Source: Pohlia nutans (taxonomy: Eukaryota > Streptophyta > Bryopsida > Bryales > Mniaceae). From it: a stretch of 64,000 bases of DNA. The notes below the pieces were generated by a model, which saw only the letters and a program-made list of their open reading frames with translations, was not told the DNA's origin and did no database searches. The position numbers were made by a program, and so were the translations under genes. Positions 23,503-34,989 of this stretch are shown here, one piece after another. Numbering within the stretch: position 1 is the first letter of the stretch; each line of letters starts with the position of its first letter. The stretch spans positions 8,736,001 to 8,800,000 of the forward strand of contig CM040090.1 of assembly GCA_022496805.1 (NCBI GenBank), given 5' to 3'.

Positions 23503-26500
23503 TTAAGGGTGAAGTTGATGTTGAAGCTGGTGCGCACCGTTGACAATTTTGGTCAAGTTGGTTATTGATGTGCCACCATCAGCGACATTCGCCTGAGCTA
23601 GTAGTTTAAATTTGAGTGCATTTGATCTGGCAGCCTTCCCTTCTTCACCGTCCATCATCTGCTTCAACACCTTTTCAATCTCGTCTTGATGGACCGTGTC
23701 ATCTTCGTCCCTTTGGATTCTCAACCCTACTTTAGCTGTGTCGCTGATGAACCTGTGGGCATTTCGGACAAAAAAAACTTGTTAAATTGTCAAATGTAAG
23801 TGACGGTAGTTAACCCCTAAACGTCCCTTGGGAACCGTATATACTGTCACCGTATGTGGTGTATTTCATACTGTACTATGTACCCAAACATGTCAACACA
23901 TATACCATTGGATAGATAATTTGTCAATTATTGCATTCATTTGAATGTTGTTTCAGCATATGAATACAATTGTGCTCAAATACACAGATGTATAGGCTCA
24001 TGTACGTGGCCGCTGCGGCACTCTCAGACCTTTAAGGGTTAAACCCAGGGTGTAGTAGTAAACAATGAAGATGACATCACATAAGAGAGCTCCTCAGTGG
24101 AAAGTAGAGAGAGCTCATTGGATGTGGAAAAAAAATGATATTGTCTTAGGGTTCCACATTTAATATAGAGACCCTGGGTTTAAACATCAGTGAGAGTGTA
24201 TTTTTTCATTAAACACATGTTCGATTTGGATTAAATACATGGATGTTTAAACTAAGATTTGTGACAATTATTGATGAGAACAAAGAGCATTATTTATTGT
24301 AGTATCATAGCAACTTCAACACTTTCATGTCAAATAATTAATCAAATCCTAAAAATAAACTCCGACTTTTCAAAATTTAGAGAATATTCTTTCATATTCT
24401 CATTTTTCATTAAAAAATAATATTTTTAACAAAATTTTAATTTCCAAAAATTTCAACAATTCTAAAAATAATATAACTACTATCAAAGCTGCCAAGGTAT
24501 CACAAGCAACCTCTTCACTTTTGACAACACCTTCAATAAATTATATAAAATTCATATGATGTTGGAAAAATATGATTCCACTTGTTGTGAATTTGTGTTG
24601 TAATTTTCCACACACGAGTTTTTTAAAACATTCATCACATTTTCAAACGGGTGCATCTAAAATTGTCTTAACAAATAGGATGTACTACCTTAATCCCTAA
24701 ATGACAGAGGGGGTAAGGGCCAAACCTAAATGTGCTATAAAATGTTGCTTCTACAACTTCGATGAAGTTTGGTTCAAAAGAGAAAATGAGAAGCACGATG
24801 TTTAGTAATTATCCATACGGTCAAACTTTCAGAAAATGTTTTCGATACTCATTAAACAAATTTAGAAGCATTTATCGTTGAATATTCACCAAAATTACAA
24901 ATTTTATTTTTAGAATTTGAAATTTGGTATGATTGGTTGAAACTAGACATTCTATTCTAACGTTCAAAAAAGCAAAAAAATTCAAAGAGGGAACATCATT
25001 ACTTTCCGAAATAGTAAGTTTTGTAACACTAGGACAATGTTGAGGTGTTTGTCTTTGAAAATTTCTCCTTGATGGAGTTTAACTCGGATTGACATAATTC
25101 AAATTGGGTTGGAAAGTAGACTTGATTTCCTATTTGAAAATATTTTTTATTTTTCAATTTTTTTATATCTCGGGCAGCCCGTAAAAAAGGGGCAGCGACC
25201 ATAAAATGGTTGTTCGGTCACTTAGGGGTTAACCCCTAAGTGACCGATCAACCATTTTATAGTCGCTGCCCTTTTTTTACGGGCTGCCCAAGATGAAAAA
25301 GAACGTTTTTTAGAAAATAAAAAATATTTTCAAATAGGAAATCAAGTCTACTTTCCAACCTAATTTGAATCATGTCAATCCGAGTTAAACTCCATCAATG
25401 AGAAATTTTCAAAGACAAACACCTCAACATTGTCCTAGTGTTACAAAACTTACTATTTTGGGAAAGTAGTGATGTTCCCTCTTTCTAGAATTTTGCTTTT
25501 TTAAACTTTAGAATAGAATGTCTAGTTTCAACCAATCATACCAAATTTCAAATTCTAAAAATAAAATTTGTAATTTTGATGAATGGTCAACGACACAATG
25601 CTTCTAAATTCGTTTAATGAGTATCTAAAACATTTTTTGAAAGTGTGACCGTACGGATAATTACTAAACATCGTGCTTCTCATTTTCTCTTTTGGACCAA
25701 ACTTCATCGAAGTTGTAGAAGCAACATTTTATAACACATTTAGGTTTTGCCCTTACCCCCTCTGTCATTTAGGGGTTAATCCCAGAAGGATCACTTATCC
25801 ACAAATATAAAATGAAGGATTAAATTGACCACATTGTGAAAAATATAATTCAAATGGGACCAAATTTCATATCACTAGAACTAGTGAAGATCATTGCATA
25901 AGTTGATAAAAATAATAATTTTTGAACAGGAGGAAGTTCAAATAACACCTACTCAAAACTGTTAAAAGAAACATGGAGCCCAATTTGGGCTTCTCGGTCC
26001 TTTGGAGGTTAACCCTTTAGCGCGCCGGCGTCCAGAATCTGGACGCCGGATGAATTTCAGCAGCTCGATTTCTGTAGGTACCGGATGTTTTTCATCCATT
26101 TTTTCATTTTTTCATTCTTGTGCTAGTTGAATACCATTTGTACGGTATGGATCTTCCAAATAAGATAATGTGAATTTTTGAAAAATTACAAAAGTGGTTA
26201 ATGTCAAGTTTCAATCTTAGTTCAAAAAGAAATACCTTAAGTATGGATTTTCCATAGTAAGTAGAATCAAATAATGGAAACCATACCATCTCGTAGTGCA
26301 TGTCATTCTAATTTCATTACAATATTTTTAAATTTTTTTGTGTTAATTTTGGATTTTTAATTGAATTTCAAGAGAAAACCTTGCAAAATTACTTTAAAAA
26401 TATTAATAATAAATATGATGAATCCAACCGTACAGATGTTATCTACACATTGACATTTACAACTTTGTTTTGTACATCAACTCCATTTCCGTTTTTCATC

Positions 26501-29500
26501 AACCATTTTATAACAAATCTTTGAAAACAGTGTTGAATCGGGACGTTAAAGGGTTAATATGTGGGTTGAGTGGACAACTAACCTTGCATTTATTTTTTGG
26601 TCTGCGAAAAACGGCCATCCAAGCATGGGAACCCCCGCACATACAGATTCCAGGATGGAATTCCAGCCGCAGTGTGTCAAAAAGGCTCCTGTGGCTGGAT
26701 GTGTAAGAATCTGTAGTTGAGGAGCCCAGTCAAAAACCAACATGGCACGTCCGCGAACTCGCTCTTGAAACCCTACATCTCCACACAAAATTAAAAAGTA
26801 AGCCATCATCCTGCAGACAAGAATGTCACACTTGTAGGAAACGTGTCGTTTTTCACGTATTATAATTGAAAAAGGAACAAAACCGCATCAAGTGCATGGG
26901 TTGTGTTAGTGCTGATGAGTGGTTTTGGTCACTAAAGATGACAATAATATAAGCATAATATTCAACCACTATTCATTGTCCCCCGAAAGGGGGAATGAAA
27001 AATGAGAAGCTTGCTAGTTGCTACTAGTGCCACAACCTACGGCCATTGCTTCTTGAAGTCAAGTTATGGACTAGAGAACATTCTAGAAGAAGAAAGTGTT
27101 TTTTACCCTCGAGAAGAAAGTGAATTGTCTCTTACATTCCACGGTTTGAAAGTTTGATTTTTCATACCATGAAGTTGGTGATTCCTTCAGATATTCTAGC
27201 TACATGAGGGACCTACAAACTAAGGTGTAGAATGTTATGGAGAATCCCGGTGGCGAACGAACAAGCTCGAGAGGGGTATTGGACACAATGAGTTAATGAC
27301 AATTTATACTCTTGAATCACGAACATGTACTTTCTGGCTCATCAGAGAGCTCACATTGAATACACTGTTACCATTTCCCTTTCAACTGGTGTTTTTTGGG
27401 GCGATTTTTAGCTTCTGGCAGCTGTTTCCACAGCAGCTACCAGAAGTTAAAAATCGTAAAAAAGAATAAAAAAGAATAAATAAAATAATAAAAAATAAAA
27501 TAATAATGATTATAATAAAAACTGATTTCAACCAAAAAAAACATACCATGCCTAGCCATCAAGGTTGGAAAAAAATTATAAAAAGAGAGGCCCAAATCTT
27601 TAGGATTATTATTCTTTTCTCAAAATAAATTTATTTTCTATGATAAAAAAGAGAATCTTAGATATATTCATAGAATTTTACATTTGCTGAAAAGTATCTG
27701 GGCGAAAAAAAAATTATTTATCGTGACTTGCTGACCGGGTACGGTAACACATCAATGCATTTTTGTTTCATTTTTCATGAAGTGTCAAAGTGGCAATACA
27801 AAATGTTATAGTTGTGCTCCTTATTTCACCATTCATCCACATATTGGATAGAAAAAATTATCTTAGAGCTGAAAATCATATCACATATCTATAGTCTTGT
27901 ATTATTTTCATCTGCAGTCTAGCAATTCATCCAAGATTATTATTTTTAATTTGAAGTTTTATGGCAAAAGAACTTCTTGATTTTTGGTCATTTTTTAGCC
28001 AAATTATTTTTTTTCTAGTGCAAAATGGCTATACTCCGTCCAAAAAAAATGCCTTGTGACATATCTACATGGACTAGTCAACTTGCATTATATAGCACAA
28101 TGACTCTTTTCTCATTGGTCACTTCTGACTAGGCCATGTAAGACAAAACCAACAATTTGTCTTATGTGACCAGTTGCACTCACGAAGTTTGTAGTGACCA
28201 CTAAGAAAAGACTCATTGTGCCATGAGGTAGCAGGCTCTAAACCCACCACTTTAAGGGCTGTGAATTTATGAGGACACATGGGAGGACAGAGCATGATTT
28301 TTCACTGGAAGACAAATCCAAGCAAAGACCAACATACTTTGAATCAAAAAAATTGGATGTTCCTAAAATTAGTTATGAATTTTTGAAGTTGAAATGACAT
28401 GGGTTCTAAAGTGGTGCTCTTCACCATGTGTACATCCAAAATTTCAAAATGTTCGTTCTTGGTAGAGTGCAGGTTTAGAACTGTGGTGGGTTTAGAGCCC
28501 TCTACCTTAGTGTTGCTAATGTGATCTCACCTGGAGGGAGATACTCGTGGCTGTTTTGTGTCTGGGTATTGACAGTGTTGCAGTTCACTTGAGGTTTTCC
28601 CGGTGGTCGATACACCCACAAAAATGGATAATTAGAAGCTTCAAGTGCAAGTGCAAGATTTACGATTTCCGTCTCCTTTATCGTTGCCAGACTGCCAAAG
28701 CTGATATAAATGACGGACGCCAAAGCTTGAGTGTCCAACCACTTTTCCACCTCAGACTTGTGATCCTCCCTGCCATTGCTCGTCGGCTTAGACCCATGTA
28801 TCCTCGGGATGTTGGAAAGCAACACCGGAAAAATCTTGGGTACCTGTAGCCGTCACACAAGCTCGGGGAGGTCAGTCTTTGTATCGTTTGAGTATCACAT
28901 GTGAATAAAGGGTATTTAAAAGTATCCTAAAAATTAAAAGTAATTCCTATTATAATAGTTAATTATATTTTGAAATTATTCCCAATTTTATTCTTGTAAT
29001 CAATTTTAAGCATCTTACATTAACCCCTAAACGTACCAGGGTGTCCCTGGAATTGACAAATTGAGAAAAAGCATTATAAACTACCATTTAGAAGAATATT
29101 CTGGAATTGATATACAATTGAAAGTTCTAGATCTTGAATTTTAGATTCCATCCGTACGGTTTGATTTACTAATACAATCACCAATATTTAATCACCAATA
29201 TTGAAAGTTAAAATTGAAAATTCCTTCTAAATTCGATTACAAACTAAATTTCAATATTTTTTGAGTAAAATTTGTTGGAATGAGTTTGAAATGAGATACT
29301 CTTAAATGTGGTGATACTTTGAAATTTTTGTGTTTCTTAAATTTATGACCTCATTTTTCATGATTTCACTTCGAACTAGAGTCAATGCAATTTTGGCTTG
29401 GTCAACGACTTGACATACTTCTACATTTGTAATTTTAGAAAAATATGTACACTAGTATGACTAAATCCAACCATTAGATAGGACAACAACTTGGTGAAGA

Positions 29501-32500
29501 ATCTCCGAAAAATTAGATGAGTTTCATCCAAGCATTGATGAGAACGTGAGAAGGCTTTGAATTCATTCGTGATCCAGTTTCTGGACTGTTTAGAGGTTAA
29601 TGTAGTTCATTCATAAAATTTACATGAAGTCAAAGATTTATTTGGGTATTAACTTTGTTTGGCATGTTGTTACATAGTATTTGAAAGTAACTTCCTCAAG
29701 TACACAAGACCTCATGTAAGAGCATGCCCCCCCTACCACTGAATTCTTTCATGAATCTGAAAAGTGATAATATTTAGTGAGGGTGAAGGAGCCACTGAAT
29801 TTGAACACAATGTAGAGTGCCCTCAATACTAAGTTCAAGAAGATACTTTATCCTAGATTGATGAACAATAATGATTACCCATATATAGTGATTGTGATTG
29901 GTTCACCGACTATATAGAGAAATACTAAGCGATTCCAGGGTGTGGAGACAATAGTATGTGACCGACACCAAATTTTGAATGTGATGATAGTGGTCAAACG
30001 ATGAATTGAGGGAAAAGGGTGCAGGTGTACTAAGGACCCATGTTAATTTCATTAGAACCCGTAACCCTAAAAGACCAACAAGCCCAAATTGGGCCTCATG
30101 TCTTTATTAATATTTTTGGGTAGGTCATATATGGACTTCTTTTTGTTCAAGTTTATTTAATTTTTTGACCAACACATACAATGTTCTTTAGTGATTCCAG
30201 TGATATAAAATTTGGTCCCATCTGAATTATAGTTTATTCAATATGAACGATTGAATTCGTCATTTTAAAACCATGAATCCTTTGAATGTTCTTTAGGGGT
30301 TAAAGTTACCAAACTTAAAAGAGATGTAGCATTTCTAATTTGACCTCGGGGAGGTCACTCTTTGTATCTTTTGTGAACAAAGGGTATTTAAAAGTACCTT
30401 AAAATTCAAAGTAATTCTTACTATAGTTAGTGTTATTATGAGAATATTCTCATTTTAATTCTTGTAATCAATTTTGAGCATCCTATAATAATGTAAATCA
30501 TTTATAAAGTTTACCTTCAAAAATTTATTTGGTCCCTATCTCTGTTTGCACGTTGTTACGTAATATTTGAAAGTGACCTCCCTGAGAATTTGACACCTAC
30601 ATTTAGTACTTAAAAGAATTAGTCTGTGATGGATAATATATAGTTTGCACTCGTAGTACCTTGATGTTGGCAGCGATGAAATCAGTTCGGAGGGCCTTAA
30701 AAGTTTCCGCCTCGAACTCCTCAAAAGTGTTGAGGATGATAGTGTGGCATTCCCGGATGTTGAGGGCGAGTCTCACCATGAGGGCAAAACCGGAATGGGT
30801 ACCATGGGTCAAAGACTCCCACACATCGTCGGCATGAATGGCGGCCATTCCCGGTAACATGATGTCTTTCTTCTTGCCACCCGGGACACCAGCCAGGGTG
30901 AAGGGCAGCTCGCCTCTTCTCAGAAGTTCAGGTACCTGCAAGTAATAATAGTCTTCCTTAAAGGACCAAGGATTCATGATTTAATTTAACTTACCCCTAA
31001 ACATCTTAACGTGCTATTGTGACCAACAGAATACGGTGTATTTTGGTTGTATTTGGAATGGATCCACACCTTTAATGGGTTTGAGTTCAAAAGAGAAGTT
31101 GAAATTTAGATCAACGAGGTTCTAGTGAGACATTAAGATCCCAATTTAGAGTTTCTTGTTGAGTTTAAGGGTTAAAATAAAAAATTTAATCCATCATATT
31201 ATGAAAAATCAATCATTCACATGGGACCAAATTCTATATTACTAGAATCAATGAAGAACATTGTTGCATGTGTTGGTCAAAGAACAAAAAAATTGAACAA
31301 AAGGAAGTCCACAGAACCTACTCGAAATTTCTTAAGATAATGTGAGGCCCAATTTAAGCATTTTGGTTCTTTAGGAATTAAACTATTAGTTAATACACCA
31401 AATCAAAAAATTCCCTACAATACTGCCAATGCCTCACTGAGAAATCCAACATCTTGGTACTTGGAAATAATTGTGTGTACAATCTCTCTTAAAATACTTA
31501 AAGTAGAAACATCCAAAACTGTACTTTTAAGCAATTCAACACAATTGGAGGTACTTTTTTCAAGGTGGAATATTTTGTAGTATTAGCAATTGAAAATGAT
31601 GATTTTACAAGAAAAAATTTAGAATATTTGGATAAACCATATACTTGCTATGAATTTTCAAAGTGGAAGTTGCCTAAATCTATGCAAATGTCCCATAGAG
31701 TTGTTTAACCCCTGATTGCCCAATCAACCATATTATGCTTGATTTTTGGTCAAACATCCAAAAAATCAAGTGAAATAGCTTTATTGTAGTTGGTGTTTCC
31801 ATTAGATGTTTAAGCTAAGTTATGATACATCTTTTGACCGTTGGGATTGGAGAATAGACTTCATTTGAAGATTTTCCGTTGTCGAGAAATTTGAAATTTG
31901 AGTGTTCAAAATAGAAAGGGCTTTCTAAGAATGCTCCAATCATAAATCTCTTTTGATTTCTTCACTCTCATATTTTTATTACTTGGAAAGATAACTTTCA
32001 TCTACCTTAATTACAAATTTTGATGTTAAATTTGACAAAAATATATTCATTTTGAATTTTTATCTTGTTTACATGATAAAATTTGTAAATATTCAAAATA
32101 TTTTCCAATCATGTTGAAATTTTTGTCATTCCTTCATAATGTTGATGATTATTTACGAAAAATTATAAATCATACAATGTGATATTTCAAGTACGCAAAC
32201 TGTAGTGCTTTGACTTTTACAAAAGAAGTGAGGGTATTTAGGGGTTAAAAACAAACCAAATTCAACCAATGAGAATTAAGAAAGGGAATAGTTCCAAAAG
32301 CACTTTGAGAAACAGTTTTAGAACAAGTCTACAGTGCATGAATGGGTGCAGGGACAAAATTGATTATTTTTACCTTAGTTTTGCAAGGATTGGAATACTG
32401 TGGAAACTGAAATCTTTGGATTGGAATATTCCGTTACTTTTCAATTAGATGATGTACACAAATACATAACATTCCTATACGAGCCTTCTATATAACCCAA

Positions 32501-34973
32501 CTAGAGCACCCCCCCGAAGAGTCCTTTTACTCTTTCTGCTATTCATCAAAGAATAGTGAAGCTCTACATTAGAAGACTTGCAGAGGTTCAGTTTAAGCTT
32601 TTTGGTCCTTTAGGGATTAAACTATGTCATTTACTCATTTAGTACACCTAATGAAAAATTTCCGTACAACACTGCCAATGCCTTACTGGACTAGCTAGCT
32701 CGTGAGAAATCCAACATCTTGGTACTTGGAAATAATCGCGTGTACAATCTCTTAAAATGCTTAAAGTAGAAACACGTAAAGCTGTACTTTTAACCTTTCG
32801 ACGCGCTGGAGTCTATATTCTGAATGCTAGATGATTTCTGTCACATCCCTTCGACACATTTTGTAATGTTTTTCATCCATCCAAAATTCTCTTGATTCTT
32901 GTGCTAGTTGACTAGCATTTGTACAGTATGGATCTTCAAAATAAAATAATGTGAATTTTTGAAAAATAACAAAAGTGGTTTATGTCAAGTTTCATCCTTA
33001 GTTCAAAAAGTGAGACCTTAAACATGATTTACCACAACAAGTAGAATTAAATAATGGAAACCATACCATTTTGTAGTGCATGTTATTTCAATTTCCTTAA
33101 AATATTTTTTGATTTTTTTGGTGTTAATTTCGGGTTTTTGAATTGAATTTCAAGAGAAAACCTTGCAAATTAATTAAAAAATATTAATAATAAATACAAT
33201 AAATCCAACTATACAAATGTTATCTTCACATTGACATTTACAACTTTTCTTTGTACATCAACTCTATTTTTATTTTTCATCAAACATTTTATAATGAATC
33301 TTTGAAAACAATGTTGAATCGGGACGTTAAAGGGTTAAGCAATTCAACACAATTGGATGCACTTTTTTCAAGGTGGAGAATTTTGTAATATTAGCAATTT
33401 TATTTTATCTTGAAGATTTTGTAATTTTTGCAAGTCCTGCTCTAAGTTATATCATAGCCCCGTAATAAATGCAAAATGGGTGGCTCCAATGAACTTACCC
33501 GGAGGATGAAGGCAAGGTCGTTGGCAGGCATGGTGAACAAAGTATGGCAGGGCACATGGAACTTGGCAGCCACATCGCTCACCCACCCCAACATCATATC
33601 CGCCACGATGCAACTCGGCCTGGGCTGCAGTTCCACAAACTTCTGTTCCAGAGCGGCCTGCATCTCCTCATTGTTCAGCTCTTGTTGCCATTTCATCACC
33701 TAACCCAAAAAAACATCAATCATTAAATATCATAGACTTGCTCAGCCATCATATTTCACAACAGGCAGGGACATTGTCCTCGCACTACAAGGAGAACTTG
33801 GCGTCGCTTTTCACTCCTTTTGTGAGTCAAACGGCATCACTTTGCACTGACCAATTTTTTGGTTGGACTTGGTGAGTGCAATTTGTTACGTAGGACAAGC
33901 GTGTACAATGAAAAACGACAATGAACAAGATTCTCCAAAGTAAGAAACAATGCCTCTGCTTGTAATGTCACTAGGACATGGTGTAAGTCTCCTGTTGTGG
34001 TCCACATTTTTTTCCAAATTGAAGTCTTATTAGACATAAGACATTGGGTGTCTAATTGTTAGACAAGTGTCAAACATATTATACAACTTGGATGAAACAT
34101 TCACAAATATTCAAAAATATTCCATTGATGTAACTACATTCTAAAAATAAGCTTGTGTTTCCACCAATAATATGCTTGTATATATTGGAATAACAACACA
34201 TTCCACTTCCATGGCTGGATATGTTAATAATTTTCATAATGAGGCTCTACTTTCATGTTACGTAGTGGACAACATGAAGATTCAAGAATGTTCTAAAACT
34301 ATGCTTGGACATATCTTGATTGGATTAACAACAAGTGGGGCATTGGCCTGATATGGGTACCACTTTTACGCGTGTCACATAGTGTGATTTATGTTTAAAT
34401 CATTTTATGTGTGCTAAAAATTCCGTCTTTAACACCATGTACATAGTTGCCCTCTAATTTTTGTAATTTTTCAATGTTTTTTTCTTACCAAAAGATATTT
34501 CTCAAAAATCACACTATTTTTGGAGGGAGAACCTATATCAGGCATCACTCACATCCATGGCTGGACATGTGGATGTTTTTCATAACGAGGCTCTACTTTC
34601 ACGTTACCAAGTGGACATTCAACATGAATTCATTGAAACAAATATGAGCAGATAGATAGACATTGATAGTTACCTTGTCCAGCGTGACATCGTAAAACTT
34701 CTGGAACTGCAGCAGCCCGTCAAAGCGAACGCGAGAAGTTGCAGTGTCTTGATCCACAACGGAACCAGTAGAGCTGCCTGCAGGCACATACTGGTGGTCA
34801 GTGCCGCCGTGCTGCAAGTTCTGGAATACATAGCCGGTGCTCAGGTACGTCACCTGCGCCCCCGCCGCGGCCAGCTGGTGTGCCAACGCCGTGCTCGGAA
34901 TCAGATGCCCCGGCGTCGGTATCGACACCACCAGGATGTGCGCCAACGCATCCACCGGCGCCACAGCACCCAT
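23503..34973 (-). CDS. UDP-dependent glycosyltransferase (plant family 1 UGT), six exons
   Basis: Exons on the minus strand are 34973-34674, 33699-33499, 30935-30660, 28843-28531, 26772-26583 and 23752-23503. All introns are GT-AG and the phases join to a 509-aa protein, normal for plant UGTs. These enzymes move sugar from UDP-sugar to small acceptors in the cytosol. The N-terminal domain has PTPGH with the catalytic-type His at residue 23. Exon 2 carries CIVADMMLGW; exon 4 has the YISFGS block. The PSPG box is complete at about residues 379-422: it opens WAPQ, contains HCGWNS with E four residues on, and closes with ADQ. Exon 6 supplies the C-terminal helix region (DGEEGKAARSNALK, SSITNL-like TSITNL). 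The acceptor cannot be told. Introns of 1.0-2.8 kb are packed with TTAA elements; most plant UGT genes have none or one intron. Confidence 0.9.
23810..24042. mobile_element. TTAA-type MITE, family F, in UGT intron 5
   Basis: It begins TTAACCCCTAAACGTCCC and ends AGACCTTTAAGGGTTAA. It is 233 bp and non-coding, with short similarity to 60165-60399 at the ends. Confidence 0.7.
24690..25779. mobile_element. Two family A MITEs head to head: a 1.09-kb palindrome in UGT intron 5
   Basis: The arms are 24690-25232 and 25229-25779. Each is a full family A element (compare 37028-37577). They are in opposite orientation and share the single central TTAA at 25229-25232. The two arms match closely over their whole length. 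The outer ends read TTAATCCCTAAATGAC and GTCATTTAGGGGTTAA. If transcribed in the UGT pre-mRNA it would fold into a long double-stranded hairpin. Confidence 0.9.
25776..26012. mobile_element. TTAA-type MITE, family E, in UGT intron 5
   Basis: It starts at the TTAA that ends the palindrome (25776-25779) and finishes GGTCCTTTGGAGGTTAA. Related copies are at 30060-30303 (inverted), 31172-31382 and, as a fragment, about 39870-40060. Shared blocks include TGTGAAAAATATA and GGGACCAAATTTCATATCA. Non-coding. Confidence 0.75.
26009..26557. mobile_element. TTAA-type MITE, family R, in UGT intron 5
   Basis: It starts TTAACCCTTTAGCGCG and ends GGGACGTTAAAGGGTTAA, sharing its left TTAA with the family E element. 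Just inside the left end is a perfect 12-bp hairpin around 26022-26046 (CCGGCGTCCAGA and its complement). Its right end is only 25 bp from the 3' end of UGT exon 5. Copies are at 1-472 and 32790-33338. Confidence 0.85.
27402..27456. repeat. Short hairpin in UGT intron 4
   Basis: Arms of about 23-25 bases (27402-27424 and 27432-27456) run from CGATTTTTAGCTTCTGG to CCAGAAGTTAAAAATCG with few mismatches and a small loop. It could be a tiny foldback element or give a small-RNA hairpin from the intron. Confidence 0.6.
29020..29600. mobile_element. TTAA-type MITE, family D, in UGT intron 3
   Basis: It starts TTAACCCCTAAACGTACC and ends GGACTGTTTAGAGGTTAA; 581 bp, non-coding. Partial relatives lie at about 1850-2357 and 61780-62326. 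It contains a CCGTACGGT word near 29152. Confidence 0.75.
30060..30303. mobile_element. TTAA-type MITE, family E, inverted, UGT intron 3
   Basis: It begins GTAACCCTAAAAGACC (left TTAA decayed) and ends TTCTTTAGGGGTTAA. The interior is the reverse complement of the family E element at 25776-26012. Confidence 0.65.
30991..31382. mobile_element. Two TTAA MITEs (families F and E) sharing one TTAA, UGT intron 2
   Basis: The first, 30991-31175, starts CTTACCCCTAAACATC and ends TTTAAGGGTTAA. The second, 31172-31382, uses the same TTAA and ends TTCTTTAGGAATTAA. Family F shares the AGAATACGGTGTATTTTGG block with 48454-48695. Confidence 0.65.
31705..32248. mobile_element. TTAA-type MITE, 544 bp, UGT intron 2
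   Basis: It starts TTAACCCCTGATTGCCC and ends GGGTATTTAGGGGTTAA. It is non-coding and A+T-rich, and some interior blocks (ATTCTAATC/CAATCAT, GGAAAG) loosely recall family A. Confidence 0.65.
32790..33338. mobile_element. TTAA-type MITE, family R, UGT intron 2
   Basis: Full-length copy of the 26009-26557 element, starting TTAACCTTTCGACGCGC and ending GGGACGTTAAAGGGTTAA. The left hairpin is decayed here. Confidence 0.85.
34342..34541. mobile_element. MITE with GCCTGATAT inverted ends, UGT intron 1
   Basis: The left end holds GGCCTGATATGGGT and the right end ACCTATATCAGGC. An inverted copy lies at 36190-36455 on the other side of the UGT first exon and promoter array. The two share AAAAATCACACTATTTTTGGAGGG. 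Intron 1 also has an 80-bp direct duplication (about 34203-34282 and 34548-34630). Confidence 0.6.
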
Positions 34974-34989
34974 GGCTTAAATAATTGCC

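Noticed and set aside
26546..26809. UGT exon 5 as the last exon, giving a truncated UGT
   Set aside because: A donor at 26582 joins in phase to 23752-23503, which encodes the expected C-terminal UGT region and a stop.
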